A DNA stretch of 64,000 bases from Pseudomonadota bacterium. GTDB lineage: Bacteria; Pseudomonadota; Gammaproteobacteria; Burkholderiales; Burkholderiaceae. The stretch lies in contig CAUJJP010000071.1 in NCBI GenBank assembly GCA_963205525.1, positions 1 to 64,000 of the forward strand. Direction: 5' to 3'. A program made the translations under genes and the position numbers. This document shows positions 38,314 to 46,573 of this stretch, piece after piece. The notes under the pieces were generated by a model that saw nothing but the letters and a program-made list of their open reading frames with translations, was not told where the DNA came from and searched no databases. Numbering within the stretch: the stretch's first letter is position 1; every line of letters begins with the position of its first letter.

Positions 38314-40061
38314 TAGAAGCTCTCGATCTCGGCCGGGCCGGGTTCGGCCACGATGCCGGGCTTGAACTCGATGTCCGGCGCCACGCCCAGGGTGCGCAGG
38401 CCTTGCTGGACGACGGCGGAGAACACCGGCGCCGCGACCTGGCCGCCGTAGTAGACGCCGCGCGGCTCGTCGATCATCACCGCCACGATCAGGCGCGGCG
38501 CGCTCACCGGCGCCAGGCCGACGAACCAGGCGCGGTACTTGTCGCTGCTGTAGCCGCGGCCTTCCTGCTTGCGCGCGGTGCCGGTCTTGCCGCCCACCGA
38601 ATAGCCCACCGTCTGCGCCTTGGGCGCGGTGCCGCCGGGGCCGGCGGCCAGGCGCAGCATGTCGCGCACGGTGCGCGCGGTGTCGGCACCGATCACGCGC
38701 TGGCCGACCGCGGGCTCCTCGCGCTTGAGCAGGGTCACCGGCAGCAGCTCGCCGTCGGTGGCGAACACGGTGTAGGCGCGCGCCATCTGCAGCAGGCTGG
38801 CCGACAGGCCGTAGCCGTAGCTCATGGTCGCCTGCTCGATCGGGCGCCAGCTCTTGTACGGACGCAGGCGGCCGGTGGCGGCGCCGGGGTACTCGATCTG
38901 CGGCTTCACGCCCAGGCCGACCGCGCTGAAGAGTTCCCACATCTCGCGCCGGCTGAGCTTGCTGGCGATCTTGACGGTGCCGACGTTGCTGGACTTCTGC
39001 ACGATCTCGGCCACGCTGAGCCGGCCCAGCGGGTGCGAGTCGCGGATCGTCGAGCCGGTGACGCTGATCCAGCCGGGGGCGGTGTCGAAGCTGTCCTCGG
39101 GCCGCACCAGGTCCTTGTCCAGCGCCAGCGCGATGGTGAAGGGCTTGATCGTCGAGCCGGGTTCGAAGATGTCGGTCAGGGCGCGGTTGCGCAGCTGCTC
39201 GGGCTTGAGGTGGCGCCGGTCGTCGGGCTGGTAGCTCGGGAAGCTGGCCAGCGCCAGCAGCTCGCCGCTGCGCGCATCCAGCACCACCAGGCTGCCGCTC
39301 TTGGCGCGGTGCGCGGCCACGGCGTCGCGCAGCCGCTGGTAGGCCAGCGCCTGCACGCGGGCGTCGATGGACAGCACGAGGTCGCGGCCGGGCAGCGGAT
39401 CGACCGGCTCGCCCACGTCCTCCACCACGCGCCCCATGCGGTCGCGCACCACCGCGCGCTGGCCGTCGCGCCCGCGCAGCGCATCCTGGAACACCTTCTC
39501 CACCCCTTCCAGCCCGTTTTGCTGCAGATCGGTGAAGCCGACGATCTGCGCCGCCGCCTCGCCCTCCGGGTAGGCGCGGCGGAAGCTCTCACGCAGCTCC
39601 AGGCCGCGCACCCCTTGCGCCAGCAAGGCCTGCAGGCCCGGGCGCGCACCGGCATCGACGCCGCGCTCCAGCCAGACGAAGGGCTTGTGGATGGCGAGCC
39701 GGGCCTCGAAGGCGGGCAGCGTCATGCCCGCCAGACGCGCCAGTTCGGCGCGCTGGCGGCGGTCGGCGACGAACTCCTTGGGCCGCAGCGCGATGTCCAG
39801 TGCCGGCACGCTGGCGGCCAGGATGCGGCCGTTGCGGTCCAGCACCTTGCCGCGCCCGGCCGGTACGTCCTCGGTGTAGAGATAGTTCTTCTCGCCCTTG
39901 CGCTGGTAGAAGTCGGCGTGCAGCACCTGCACCCAGACCGCACGCGCGGCCAGCACCAGGAAGGCTGCGGCGAGCAGGGCGACGATGAAGCGCGAGCGAC
40001 CCGGCGGCGTGCGCGCGGCCAGCAGCGGGCTGCGCGTGTTGGGAACGCTGCGGCGGCTCAC
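38313..40061 (-). CDS. ftsI: Septal peptidoglycan transpeptidase FtsI (PBP3)
   Basis: FtsI crosslinks septal peptidoglycan with FtsW. The 582-residue class B PBP has one N-terminal transmembrane segment (about 25-45) and the pedestal domain with GRGKVLDRNG. The transpeptidase motifs are STIKP (SxxK), SSN in QKSSNVGTVK and KTGT in VGGKTGTARK. All active-site residues are intact. It overlaps ftsL by 4 bases. Confidence 0.97.
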   Translation of the reverse strand: MSRRSVPNTRSPLLAARTPPGRSRFIVALLAAAFLVLAARAVWVQVLHADFYQRKGEKNYLYTEDVPAGRGKVLDRNGRILAASVPALDIALRPKEFVADRRQRAELARLAGMTLPAFEARLAIHKPFVWLERGVDAGARPGLQALLAQGVRGLELRESFRRAYPEGEAAAQIVGFTDLQQNGLEGVEKVFQDALRGRDGQRAVVRDRMGRVVEDVGEPVDPLPGRDLVLSIDARVQALAYQRLRDAVAAHRAKSGSLVVLDARSGELLALASFPSYQPDDRRHLKPEQLRNRALTDIFEPGSTIKPFTIALALDKDLVRPEDSFDTAPGWISVTGSTIRDSHPLGRLSVAEIVQKSSNVGTVKIASKLSRREMWELFSAVGLGVKPQIEYPGAATGRLRPYKSWRPIEQATMSYGYGLSASLLQMARAYTVFATDGELLPVTLLKREEPAVGQRVIGADTARTVRDMLRLAAGPGGTAPKAQTVGYSVGGKTGTARKQEGRGYSSDKYRAWFVGLAPVSAPRLIVAVMIDEPRGVYYGGQVAAPVFSAVVQQGLRTLGVAPDIEFKPGIVAEPGPAEIESF

Positions 40062-40360
40062 TTCGCCGCCTCCGGCAGCGCTCGCGGCGGCTGCACGTAC
40101 AGGGTCACGGCGGCGCTGGCGTTGCGCATCTGGAGCTGCTCGCGCGCGACGCGCTCGATGCGCAGCGGGGTCGCCTGCGCCTGGCGATCGGACTCCAGAC
40201 GCTGGCGTTCGGACTCCAGCGTCACCCGCTCGTCGTTGGCGCGGTCCACCGCGTTGAAGAGGCGGCGCGCCTCGTAGGCGGTCTTCACCAGCAGCATCGC
40301 GCTGGCCAGCAGGGCGATGGCGAGCAGCAGGTTCAGCTTCGCGCTGCCCGGCGGGTTCAT
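40058..40360 (-). CDS. ftsL: Cell division protein FtsL
   Basis: This 100-residue bitopic protein has a short basic N-terminus, one transmembrane helix (about 8-28) and a leucine-zipper-like coiled coil rich in Glu/Arg/Gln up to residue 80. It forms the FtsQLB divisome complex. Position between rsmH and ftsI is diagnostic even though FtsL sequences diverge widely. Confidence 0.93.
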   Translation of the reverse strand: MNPPGSAKLNLLLAIALLASAMLLVKTAYEARRLFNAVDRANDERVTLESERQRLESDRQAQATPLRIERVAREQLQMRNASAAVTLYVQPPRALPEAAK

Positions 40361-41289
40361 GCCGCCACCTCGGTGCGCGCCGCCACCCGCATCACCGCCG
40401 AGCGGGCGCGCGGGTTCGCCGCCACCTCGGCGGCCGAGGGCCGCACGCGGCCGAGCGCGGCCAGCCGCATGGCGCGCGGCGGCGCCATCGGGGCGCGGCG
40501 GTCGGGAACGTCGCGGCTCTCGCGCAGGATGAAGGTCTTCACGACCCTGTCCTCGCCCGAGTGGAAGCTGATCACGACCAGTCGGCCCTGCGGCGCCAGC
40601 AGGGCCAGCGCCGCACTCAGTCCTTGCTCGAGTGCCTCAAGCTCGGCGTTGACGAAAATCCGAAGAGCCTGAAACGTGCGCGTTGCAGGGTCCTGGCCCG
40701 GCTCGCGGGTCTTGACTGCACGAGCCACGAGCGCGGCCAGGTCCCCGGTGCTTCGAACGGGAGCCCCGCCTTCGCGCCGAGCAACAAGCGCCTTTGCAAT
40801 CTGAACAGCAAACCGTTCTTCCCCATGATCGCGGATCACCTGTGTGAGGGTGCGCTCGTCGGCGCGGGCCAGGAAGTCCGCGGCGGTTTCGCCACGGGTC
40901 GTGTCCATGCGCATGTCCAGCGGTGCGTCATGGCGAAAGCTGAACCCGCGCTGCGGGTCGTCGATCTGCGGACTGCTGACGCCGAGGTCCAGCAGCACGC
41001 CGTGCACGCGCGCGATGCCGCGCGCGGCGAGTTCCTCGCGCATCTGGCCGAAGTTGGCGTGCACGATCTCGAAGCGCGGGTCGGCGATGTCGGCGCGCGC
41101 CGCCGCCACCGCCTGCGGGTCGCGGTCGAAGGCGATCAGCCGCGCGTCGGGCGCCAGCCGCTGCAGCAGCGCGCGGCTGTGGCCGCCGCGGCCGAAGGTG
41201 CCGTCGACGTAGATGCCGTCGGTGCGGTTGACGAGGGCCTGCACCGCCTCGTCGAGCAGCACGGTGGCGTGCTTGAGGGGCGCGTTCAT
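40357..41289 (-). CDS. rsmH: 16S rRNA (cytosine1402-N4)-methyltransferase
   Basis: RsmH (MraW) methylates N4 of C1402 in 16S rRNA using S-adenosylmethionine. The 310-residue protein has [13 protein letters not shown], the SAM motif [36 protein letters not shown] and the C-terminal [15 protein letters not shown] motif. The start at 41289 ([12 protein letters not shown]) overlaps the mraZ stop by 4 bases. Confidence 0.97.
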   Translation of the reverse strand: MNAPLKHATVLLDEAVQALVNRTDGIYVDGTFGRGGHSRALLQRLAPDARLIAFDRDPQAVAAARADIADPRFEIVHANFGQMREELAARGIARVHGVLLDLGVSSPQIDDPQRGFSFRHDAPLDMRMDTTRGETAADFLARADERTLTQVIRDHGEERFAVQIAKALVARREGGAPVRSTGDLAALVARAVKTREPGQDPATRTFQALRIFVNAELEALEQGLSAALALLAPQGRLVVISFHSGEDRVVKTFILRESRDVPDRRAPMAPPRAMRLAALGRVRPSAAEVAANPRARSAVMRVAARTEVAA

Positions 41290-41729
41290 TGGAGGATGAA
41301 GCTCCGCACCTCGGCCGGCATCGGCTGCGCCATCAGGCGCTTCTCGTAGGCCTCGTGGCGCTCGGCATCCCACAGCTCGAGCACGCGGCCGTGGCCGATC
41401 AGGCGCACGTCCTTGGTCAGGCCGGCGGCGGCACGCAGCTCCGGCGGAATCAGGACGCGCGCCGCGGCATCGATCTCCACGTCCACCGCGCTGCCGAGAA
41501 ACACGCGCCGCCAGGGGTCGGCGTCCATGCTCATCGACATCAGCCGCTCGCGGGTGAGCTCCCAGCGCGGGCGCGGCATCACCCACAGAAAGCCGTCCGG
41601 GTGCTTGGTAAGCGTGAGCCGGCCTTCGCAGGCCTGCATCAGCAGGTCGCGCTGGCGCACGGGCACGGTGATCCGGCCCTTGGCATCCAGCGCGATCGGC
41701 GACGTGCCTTGAAAGACGATCTCCACCAC
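41286..41729 (-). CDS. mraZ: Transcriptional regulator MraZ
   Basis: This 147-residue protein has two SpoVT-AbrB-like MraZ repeats; [16 protein letters not shown] and [16 protein letters not shown] are the DNA-binding loops. In E. coli MraZ represses its own promoter and hence the dcw cluster. The start is a GTG at 41729, with a second GTG directly after it; no upstream ATG fits. It is the first gene of the cluster, and a three-box MraZ-type operator lies directly upstream. Confidence 0.95.
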   Translation of the reverse strand: MVEIVFQGTSPIALDAKGRITVPVRQRDLLMQACEGRLTLTKHPDGFLWVMPRPRWELTRERLMSMSMDADPWRRVFLGSAVDVEIDAAARVLIPPELRAAAGLTKDVRLIGHGRVLELWDAERHEAYEKRLMAQPMPAEVRSFILQ

Positions 41730-41736
41730 CCTGACC

Positions 41737-41761
41737 CGCCACTACAACCCAAAAATTCCCA
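41737..41761 (-). promoter_or_regulatory. MraZ-binding repeats (TGGGN boxes)
   Basis: On the minus strand TGGGA (41761-41757), TGGGT (41751-41747) and TGGCG (41741-41737) recur with an exact 10-base period. This is the published MraZ target layout of TGGGN boxes separated by 5 bases. The third box is imperfect. They sit 8-32 bases before the mraZ start. Confidence 0.8.
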
Positions 41762-41771
41762 CTCGCGCACA

Positions 41772-41800
41772 CTTTAACGCAGCGAATCGACGGCGGTCAA
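41772..41800 (-). promoter_or_regulatory. Sigma-70-like promoter of the dcw cluster
   Basis: Minus strand TTGACC at 41800-41795 and TTAAAG at 41777-41772 are spaced 17 bases apart, directly upstream of the MraZ boxes. The -35 is near consensus and the -10 is weak. The boxes lie just downstream of the -10, so bound MraZ would block initiation. Confidence 0.6.
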
Positions 41801-42043
41801 CCGAACGGCAGAAAAAATTCAATCAAATCAATAGCTTACATATGATTTGCAAGCGACCTCGAGAGAAAATGTCACGCAAAAACAAGAACCTGCAGACGTC
41901 ATTCAAAGTGATGCTTGATCATATGAACCGTGGATGCACCGGCACCGGCTCCCCATCCAGCGCTTCGCAAGCGGCGGCGCTTGCAGTAGGCTGGTGTCAG
42001 CGGCGCCACCGTGGTACGGCACCGCCTAGGGAGGTCGGCGACC
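41801..42043. other. AT-rich divergent intergenic region
   Basis: 41801-41900 is markedly AT-rich against the GC-rich background. It probably holds UP-like elements and promoters for both directions. A short open frame from 41842 has no recognisable product and is not called. The last 16 bases carry an AGGGAGG ribosome-binding site for the next gene. Confidence 0.5.
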
Positions 42044-42991
42044 GTGGACCGTCTGTCGATGTCGAGATGTCCAGCCTGCGCACGCGTGAACGCCGAGCAC
42101 GCGCTCGCCTGCGAGGCCTGCGGCACACCGCTGGTGATGCGCTGCCCGGCCTGTCAGGCCATCAACGTGCGCAGCCGGGTGCGCTGTCACCACTGCGCGG
42201 CGGTGCTGGACAGCCGGCTGCGGCCGCAGGACCTGCCCAGCGACGAGCCCGCCACCGCGCCGCCGGTGGTGCCCACGCTTTCTGAACCCGAGGACGAGGT
42301 GGGCGCCGACTGGGTGCTGAGCCTGCTCGAGCAGCCCCTGCCTCGCGAGCCCGCGGCCTGGCCGACGATCGAGGCACCGCCACAGTGGCCGGCGGACGCC
42401 GACGCGCCGAGCGTGGGCGCGCAACCGGCCGCCCCGGCAGTGGCCCCAGCAGTGGCCCCAGCACCTGCCGCCGCTTCAGCCCTCGGCGCCGTAGACACGG
42501 CACAGCGCAAGGTACGGCGGCGCGCCGCCGTGCGGCGGGCCCAGATGCGGGCCCAGGGTCGAGACCACGTGGCCGCCGCCGAGCTGCCGGTGCTGGACGT
42601 GCTGGTGCTGGAAGCCAATCCACAGGCCCGCGCCACCCTGTGCCAGACCCTGTCGCTGTTCGGATTTCGGCCGCACGTGGCGGTCAGCGCGGCCGAGGCC
42701 AGCGGGCTGAGCCGGCGCCAGCAGCACGTGGCGGCCTTTCTCGGCCTGGGCAGCGACGCCGATCCGGCAGACACCGAGGCCTTGTGCCGCAGCCTGCACG
42801 ACACGCGGCGCGGCCGCCCGCTGGCGCTGATCGCGATCGGCGACCGCCAGCACCACGCCGACCGCATCCGCATGCAGCTCGCCGGTGCCGACCGCATGCT
42901 GCTGCGCCCGGTCGGCCGCGGCGACATCGCGCGCGCGCTCGACGACTGCGGCCTGCCGCTGCCGCAGGACCCGCGCCGCCGCGAAGCCTAG
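42044..42991 (+). CDS. Zinc-ribbon protein with degenerate receiver domain
   Basis: This protein is about 315 residues long. Its N-terminus has tandem CxxC zinc ribbons (CPAC, CEAC, CPAC and CHHC spaced over about 45 residues). A Pro/Ala-rich linker of about 100 residues follows, then a basic RRRAAVRRAQMRAQGR stretch. The C-terminal 120 residues look like a response-regulator receiver fold (VLDVLVLEANPQARATL..., LALIAIGDRQ, MLLRPVGRGDIARAL). The expected phosphoacceptor Asp is replaced in the AAFLGLGSD strand. It is probably a phosphorylation-independent pseudo-receiver. The GTG start at 42044 has an AGGGAGG site 9 bases upstream; ATG 42059 is the alternative. No partner kinase is nearby. Confidence 0.7.
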   Translation: MDRLSMSRCPACARVNAEHALACEACGTPLVMRCPACQAINVRSRVRCHHCAAVLDSRLRPQDLPSDEPATAPPVVPTLSEPEDEVGADWVLSLLEQPLPREPAAWPTIEAPPQWPADADAPSVGAQPAAPAVAPAVAPAPAAASALGAVDTAQRKVRRRAAVRRAQMRAQGRDHVAAAELPVLDVLVLEANPQARATLCQTLSLFGFRPHVAVSAAEASGLSRRQQHVAAFLGLGSDADPADTEALCRSLHDTRRGRPLALIAIGDRQHHADRIRMQLAGADRMLLRPVGRGDIARALDDCGLPLPQDPRRREA

Positions 42992-43080
42992 GAGTTCGAA
43001 GGTGCTGCGGCGGCCGGCGGCAGACGGCCACCGGTCGCCTGCGGCCTGGCGCTGCCCGTGGGGCGACGCGGGCCACAGCA

Positions 43081-43128
43081 CCAGGCAACCAGGCAACCAG
43101 GCAACCAGGCAGCCAGACAGCCAGCCAA
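43081..43128. repeat. Six 8-base tandem repeats
   Basis: Units are CCAGGCAA three times, then CCAGGCAG, CCAGACAG and CCAGCCAA. They lie between the convergent pseudo-receiver gene and the carbonic anhydrase gene, outside any called gene. Octamer repeats are prone to slippage, but here no reading frame would change. Confidence 0.85.
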
Positions 43129-43166
43129 CCATGCCCGGACCGGGCGGCGCCCGGCCGGCCGCCCGC

Positions 43167-44201
43167 TCACATCGACTGCTTGATCAGCCGGCCCGCGGTC
43201 TGCTGCACCGGCCGTGCATTGCCCGGGTACAGGCGCGAGAGGATGGCTATCTGCGCGGCCGAAACCTGCAGCGGCTGCTGCATCACCATCCACAGCACGC
43301 CTTCGGTGCACGGCGGGGTGGTGAGCGATCCCATGTAGGTGTAGTAGCCGCGCTCGGCGGGCAGCAGCGCGGTCGGGTCCAGGGGCTGGCTGGCGCGCAG
43401 CGGCTGGCGCTTTTCCAGCGGCAGGTTGTTCCAGACCTGCTGCACCACCGGCTGCGCCACGCCGCGCTCGAACACCACCGCCACCACCGCCAACCGACCC
43501 TCGGCGTCCTGGTGCACCAGGTGCGCCGACATCTCGAACTGGCGGCCGTTGATGCGCTCCTCGGACGGGCGGTGGAAATGCAGGTGCTGCAGCTCGTAGC
43601 GCCGCCCCATGACCTCGATCGAGTTGCCCTGGGCGATGTCGGCCTGCACCGAGTGGCCGGTGTCCAGCACCGCAAAGCCGCTGGCGCGATAGTCGAAGCG
43701 CACCGGCTCCAGTTCGACCGCGATGCCGTCGCGGATGTCGATCGGGCTTTGCCGCTGCCCGCTGGCGCAGGTGGCGAACTCGGGTTTGAGCTGCGCCCAG
43801 TGCGCCGGCCCGACCTCTCCCTGGTAGTCCCAGGCCAGGTCCGGCCGGGTGCCCCGCGGCGGGTTCGCCGGGTTCGCCGGGTTCACCAGGTTCGCCGGGC
43901 CCGCCGGGCTCGGGCCACGCGCCGCGGCAGCCCGCGGCGGCGCGGCGGCGCGCGAAGTCACCTTCAACTCGTGGCTGGCGGCCTCCTGCTCCTGCACGCG
44001 CAAGGCGCCCAGCTTTTCCTCCAACCGCGCCTTCAGGTGCGCCATCGGGTCGGAGATGGCCTCGGGCTCTGCCCCGGCGACCGGCGGCGCCGACAGCATC
44101 GCCAGCATCGTCGTCAGCAGCAAGGCGCACCGTGAGGCCGGTCGTGAGGCCGGTCGCGGGGCTGTCCGTGGCCGGCGGCGGCGCGAGGGGTGTGGGCACA
44201 T
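43167..44201 (-). CDS. Alpha-class carbonic anhydrase, periplasmic
   Basis: This 344-residue protein has a basic N-terminus and a hydrophobic stretch (CALLLTTMLAMLSAPPVAGA, about 25-44) that reads as a signal peptide. A coiled-coil/linker region with NPANPANPP repeats precedes the alpha-CA domain. The domain carries QRQSPIDI, the zinc ligands His208 and His210 in HLHFHRPSEE, and His227 in SAHLVHQD. SLTTPPCTEGVLWMV is the conserved C-terminal block. It hydrates CO2 in the periplasm. Start 44201 is chosen over 44234 because a GGAGA site lies 10 bases before it. The N-terminal linker is longer than in typical bacterial members. Confidence 0.9.
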   Translation of the reverse strand: MCPHPSRRRRPRTAPRPASRPASRCALLLTTMLAMLSAPPVAGAEPEAISDPMAHLKARLEEKLGALRVQEQEAASHELKVTSRAAAPPRAAAARGPSPAGPANLVNPANPANPPRGTRPDLAWDYQGEVGPAHWAQLKPEFATCASGQRQSPIDIRDGIAVELEPVRFDYRASGFAVLDTGHSVQADIAQGNSIEVMGRRYELQHLHFHRPSEERINGRQFEMSAHLVHQDAEGRLAVVAVVFERGVAQPVVQQVWNNLPLEKRQPLRASQPLDPTALLPAERGYYTYMGSLTTPPCTEGVLWMVMQQPLQVSAAQIAILSRLYPGNARPVQQTAGRLIKQSM

Positions 44202-44249
44202 GGGACGGGAATCTCCTGGATCAGGATCTCCCATCGGCAGCCGCTGGCC

Positions 44250-45479
44250 TCAACTTGAGGCCGGCCGCGCCTGCGCCCGCAGCCGCGGCCGCACCCAGAC
44301 CCAGGCCAGCATGCCCACCCCCATCATGGCCAGCGAGGTGATCGCCATGCCCAGGGTGGAATGCATCACCAGCGGGGCGACGACGCCGGCCACCAGGCCG
44401 TTGGAGACGGCGCCTATGCAGGCCTGCATGGACGAGGCCATGCCGCGCCGCTCGGGCACCTGGTCGAGCACCATCAGCGTCACCACCGGCACCATGAGCG
44501 ACCAGCCGAAGGCGAACACCGCGATCGGCGGCAGCGCCCACCAGGCGGCCGGCACGAACAGCGCGTTGAGCAGCACGTTGAGCAGCGACACCGCGCCCAT
44601 GACGGCGAAGCCGTAGCGGATCTGGCGTGCCGGCGCGATGCGCCCGGCCAGCCGCCCGGACAGCCAGGCCCCGGCCATGATGCCGCCTATGCTGCACAGG
44701 AAGAACCAGAAGAACTGGGTCGGCGCCAGCTTCAGGTGCTGGCCCAGGAACTCGGGCGCCGCCAGCACGTACAGGAACATGCCGTTGAACGGCACCCCGC
44801 TGGCCAGCACCAGCATCATGAACACCGGGCTGGTGGCCATCTGCCGGTAGCCCGCCAGCAACGGGCCCGGGGTGAAGGGCTGCACCAGCGACGCGTGCAG
44901 CGTCTCCGGCAGGAAGCGCTGGGTGCCCAGCCACAGCAGCAGGCCGAGCACGGCGAGCAGCCAGAAGATCGAGTGCCAGCCCAGGTGCACGAACAGCCAG
45001 CCGCCGAACAGCGGCGCCACCGCCGGTGCGACGCCGAAGAAGATCGTCACCTGCGACATCACGCGCTGCGCTTCGGCGGGCGGGAAGAGGTCGCGGATGA
45101 TGGCGCGCGACACCACCGTGCCCGCCCCCGACGCCAGCCCCTGCAAGGTGCGGAAGAAGACCAGCGAGCCGATCGAGGTGGAGGTCGCGCAGCCCACCGA
45201 GGCAAGCGTGAACAGACCGATGCCCCAGAGGATGACGCGGCGCCGTCCGAAGCTGTCCGACAGCGCGCCGTGGAACAGGTTCATGGCCGCGAAGCCGAAC
45301 AGGTAGCTCGACAGCGTCTGCTGCATGTGCACCGGCGAGGCGCCCAGCGACTGCGCGATGCCGGCAAATGCCGGCAGATAGGTGTCGATCGCAAACGGCC
45401 CGAGCATGCCCAGGCAGGCGAGCAGCACGGCCAGCGTCCAGCGCGGTCCGCGCCAGAGGGTGGCAGCGTCAGGGTGCAT
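44250..45479 (-). CDS. Bcr/CflA family multidrug efflux MFS transporter
   Basis: This 409-residue protein has twelve predicted transmembrane helices. The Bcr/CflA signature is GPFAIDTYLPAF in helix 1, with the MFS motif GALSDSFGRRRVILWG between helices 2 and 3. The LQGLASGAGTVVSRAIIRDL stretch (in parts LQGLASGAG, AIIRDL) is also typical. Relatives export drugs such as bicyclomycin, sulfonamides or dipeptides by proton antiport. Substrate is unknown. It precedes the carbonic anhydrase gene by 48 bases on the same strand, without an evident functional link. Confidence 0.9.
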   Translation of the reverse strand: MHPDAATLWRGPRWTLAVLLACLGMLGPFAIDTYLPAFAGIAQSLGASPVHMQQTLSSYLFGFAAMNLFHGALSDSFGRRRVILWGIGLFTLASVGCATSTSIGSLVFFRTLQGLASGAGTVVSRAIIRDLFPPAEAQRVMSQVTIFFGVAPAVAPLFGGWLFVHLGWHSIFWLLAVLGLLLWLGTQRFLPETLHASLVQPFTPGPLLAGYRQMATSPVFMMLVLASGVPFNGMFLYVLAAPEFLGQHLKLAPTQFFWFFLCSIGGIMAGAWLSGRLAGRIAPARQIRYGFAVMGAVSLLNVLLNALFVPAAWWALPPIAVFAFGWSLMVPVVTLMVLDQVPERRGMASSMQACIGAVSNGLVAGVVAPLVMHSTLGMAITSLAMMGVGMLAWVWVRPRLRAQARPASS

Positions 45480-45530
45480 ACGGGTAAACCCGCATTTTAG
45501 ACCGCAACCGTCTCCTGCGCCGACGCAAAG

Positions 45531-45992
45531 TCAAAGCCAGCGCCTCACCCTCGCCCGATAGCGTTCGAACTCCGCGCCGAAGCGCGCGTGCAGGGCGCGT
45601 TCCTCGGGCTTGATCTGGAACTGCGTCATCCAGGCGCAGAAGACCGCGACCGCAAGCAGGCCCAACGGGTCGGCCCACCACAGCACCAGGGCCAGCAGCA
45701 GCAGCGCCAGGCCGAGGTACATGGGGTTGCGCGTGAGGCGGTAGACGCCTGCGCTGACCACCGTGCGCGCGCGCTGCGGGGCGAGCGGATTGACGGTGGT
45801 GCGGGCCTGCCGGAACGCCAGCACGCCGCCCAGCGCGACGCCCGCGCCGGCCAGCGCCAGCCCTGCGGCCAGCCAGCGGTGGCCGCTGAACGCCAGCCGC
45901 GGCCCCGGCAGCACGAGCGCTGCCGCCACCACCGCGAGCGCGCAGACCAGCCAGACCGCCAGCGGCGGGACCTTCAGTTCGAGCCAGTTCAC
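45531..45992 (-). CDS. Isoprenylcysteine carboxyl methyltransferase family protein
   Basis: This 153-residue membrane protein has about four hydrophobic helices. The family signature is VSAGVYRLTRNPMYLGLAL near residue 80-100, followed by KPEERALHARFGAEFERYRARVRRWL at the C-terminus (read in parts: PEERAL, FGAEFERY). Bacterial members are SAM-dependent membrane methyltransferases whose substrates are mostly unknown. The start at 45992 is the first Met of the family frame. Confidence 0.87.
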   Translation of the reverse strand: MNWLELKVPPLAVWLVCALAVVAAALVLPGPRLAFSGHRWLAAGLALAGAGVALGGVLAFRQARTTVNPLAPQRARTVVSAGVYRLTRNPMYLGLALLLLALVLWWADPLGLLAVAVFCAWMTQFQIKPEERALHARFGAEFERYRARVRRWL

Positions 45993-46070
45993 GGGCCTGC
46001 TCCTTCAAGACCTTGGCGGCGCGCCGTCCGGCCTCGACCGGCACCGGGCGGCGGCCCGAAAAATATGTGT

Positions 46071-46546
46071 GAAGTCGGCCGATAGGCCGGATTCTGTGCG
46101 GCCGCACCCTCTTGCGAAGGGCTGCCGTGACCGCCATTCCTCTGGGCCGGGGGTCGCCCGCCCGGCTCGGTGCCACCTACCCGCACGCTCGCCCCGGGCC
46201 GGGGCTCTGATCGGTGCGGACGCTGCCGCATCGAACGTCGCGTGCCTATTTGGTGTTGCTGCGCGTAGAGATTGCCCGTTTCACCCCGGACGGGCCTTGC
46301 CCGCCCGGGGTGGCTATGTGATCCCGGGCTTGCGCCCGGGCCCGTGCGGCTTGCGCCGCACGGGCCGCCGGCTGACGCCGGCATCCCATAGAACACCCTG
46401 GGCGAACCCGCCCGGACTCGTCTCTGTTGCTCTAATCCTCACCTCACGGTGGACAGCCGTTAGCTGCTACGCTGCCCTGTGCAGTCCGGACCTTCCTCCA
46501 GCGCGACCTTTCGGTGCCATGCGCCAGCGGCGGTCTGGCCGACTTC
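46071..46546 (-). ncRNA. rnpB: RNase P RNA, type A, enlarged
   Basis: The minus strand begins GAAGTCGGCC and ends GGCCGACTTC, a perfect 10-bp P1 helix. Conserved elements appear in order: GGAGGAAGGTCCGGACT, AGAGCAACAGAGA, CACCAAATAGG, AGAGGAATGGCGGTCACG and ACAGAATCCGGCCTATCGG. The RNA is about 476 nt, against about 377 in E. coli. The extra length is a run of GC-rich hairpins between the AACAGAG block and the GTGAAAC block, in the P12 region. A GATAAT -10 lies 8 bases before the 5' end. Confidence 0.95.
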
Positions 46547-46554
46547 ACGATTTG

Positions 46555-46560
46555 ATTATC
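46555..46560 (-). promoter_or_regulatory. -10 element of the rnpB promoter
   Basis: GATAAT on the minus strand ends 8 bases before the first rnpB nucleotide. The matching -35 region would fall at about 46578-46583, inside the first codons of the divergent cysK gene, and is weak. Confidence 0.5.
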
Positions 46561-46573
46561 CCTGGAGACCCGA

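Noticed and set aside
38274..40277. A 667-codon plus-strand open frame opposite ftsI and murE
   Set aside because: Antisense to well-supported division genes; GC-driven long frame with no recognisable protein.
41842..42285. Small plus-strand gene starting MICKRPREKMSRKN
   Set aside because: It overlaps the better-supported zinc-ribbon gene in another frame and loses protein-like composition after about 30 residues.
45989..46396. Open frame within rnpB
   Set aside because: The stretch is explained by RNase P RNA with all conserved elements; the frame is incidental.
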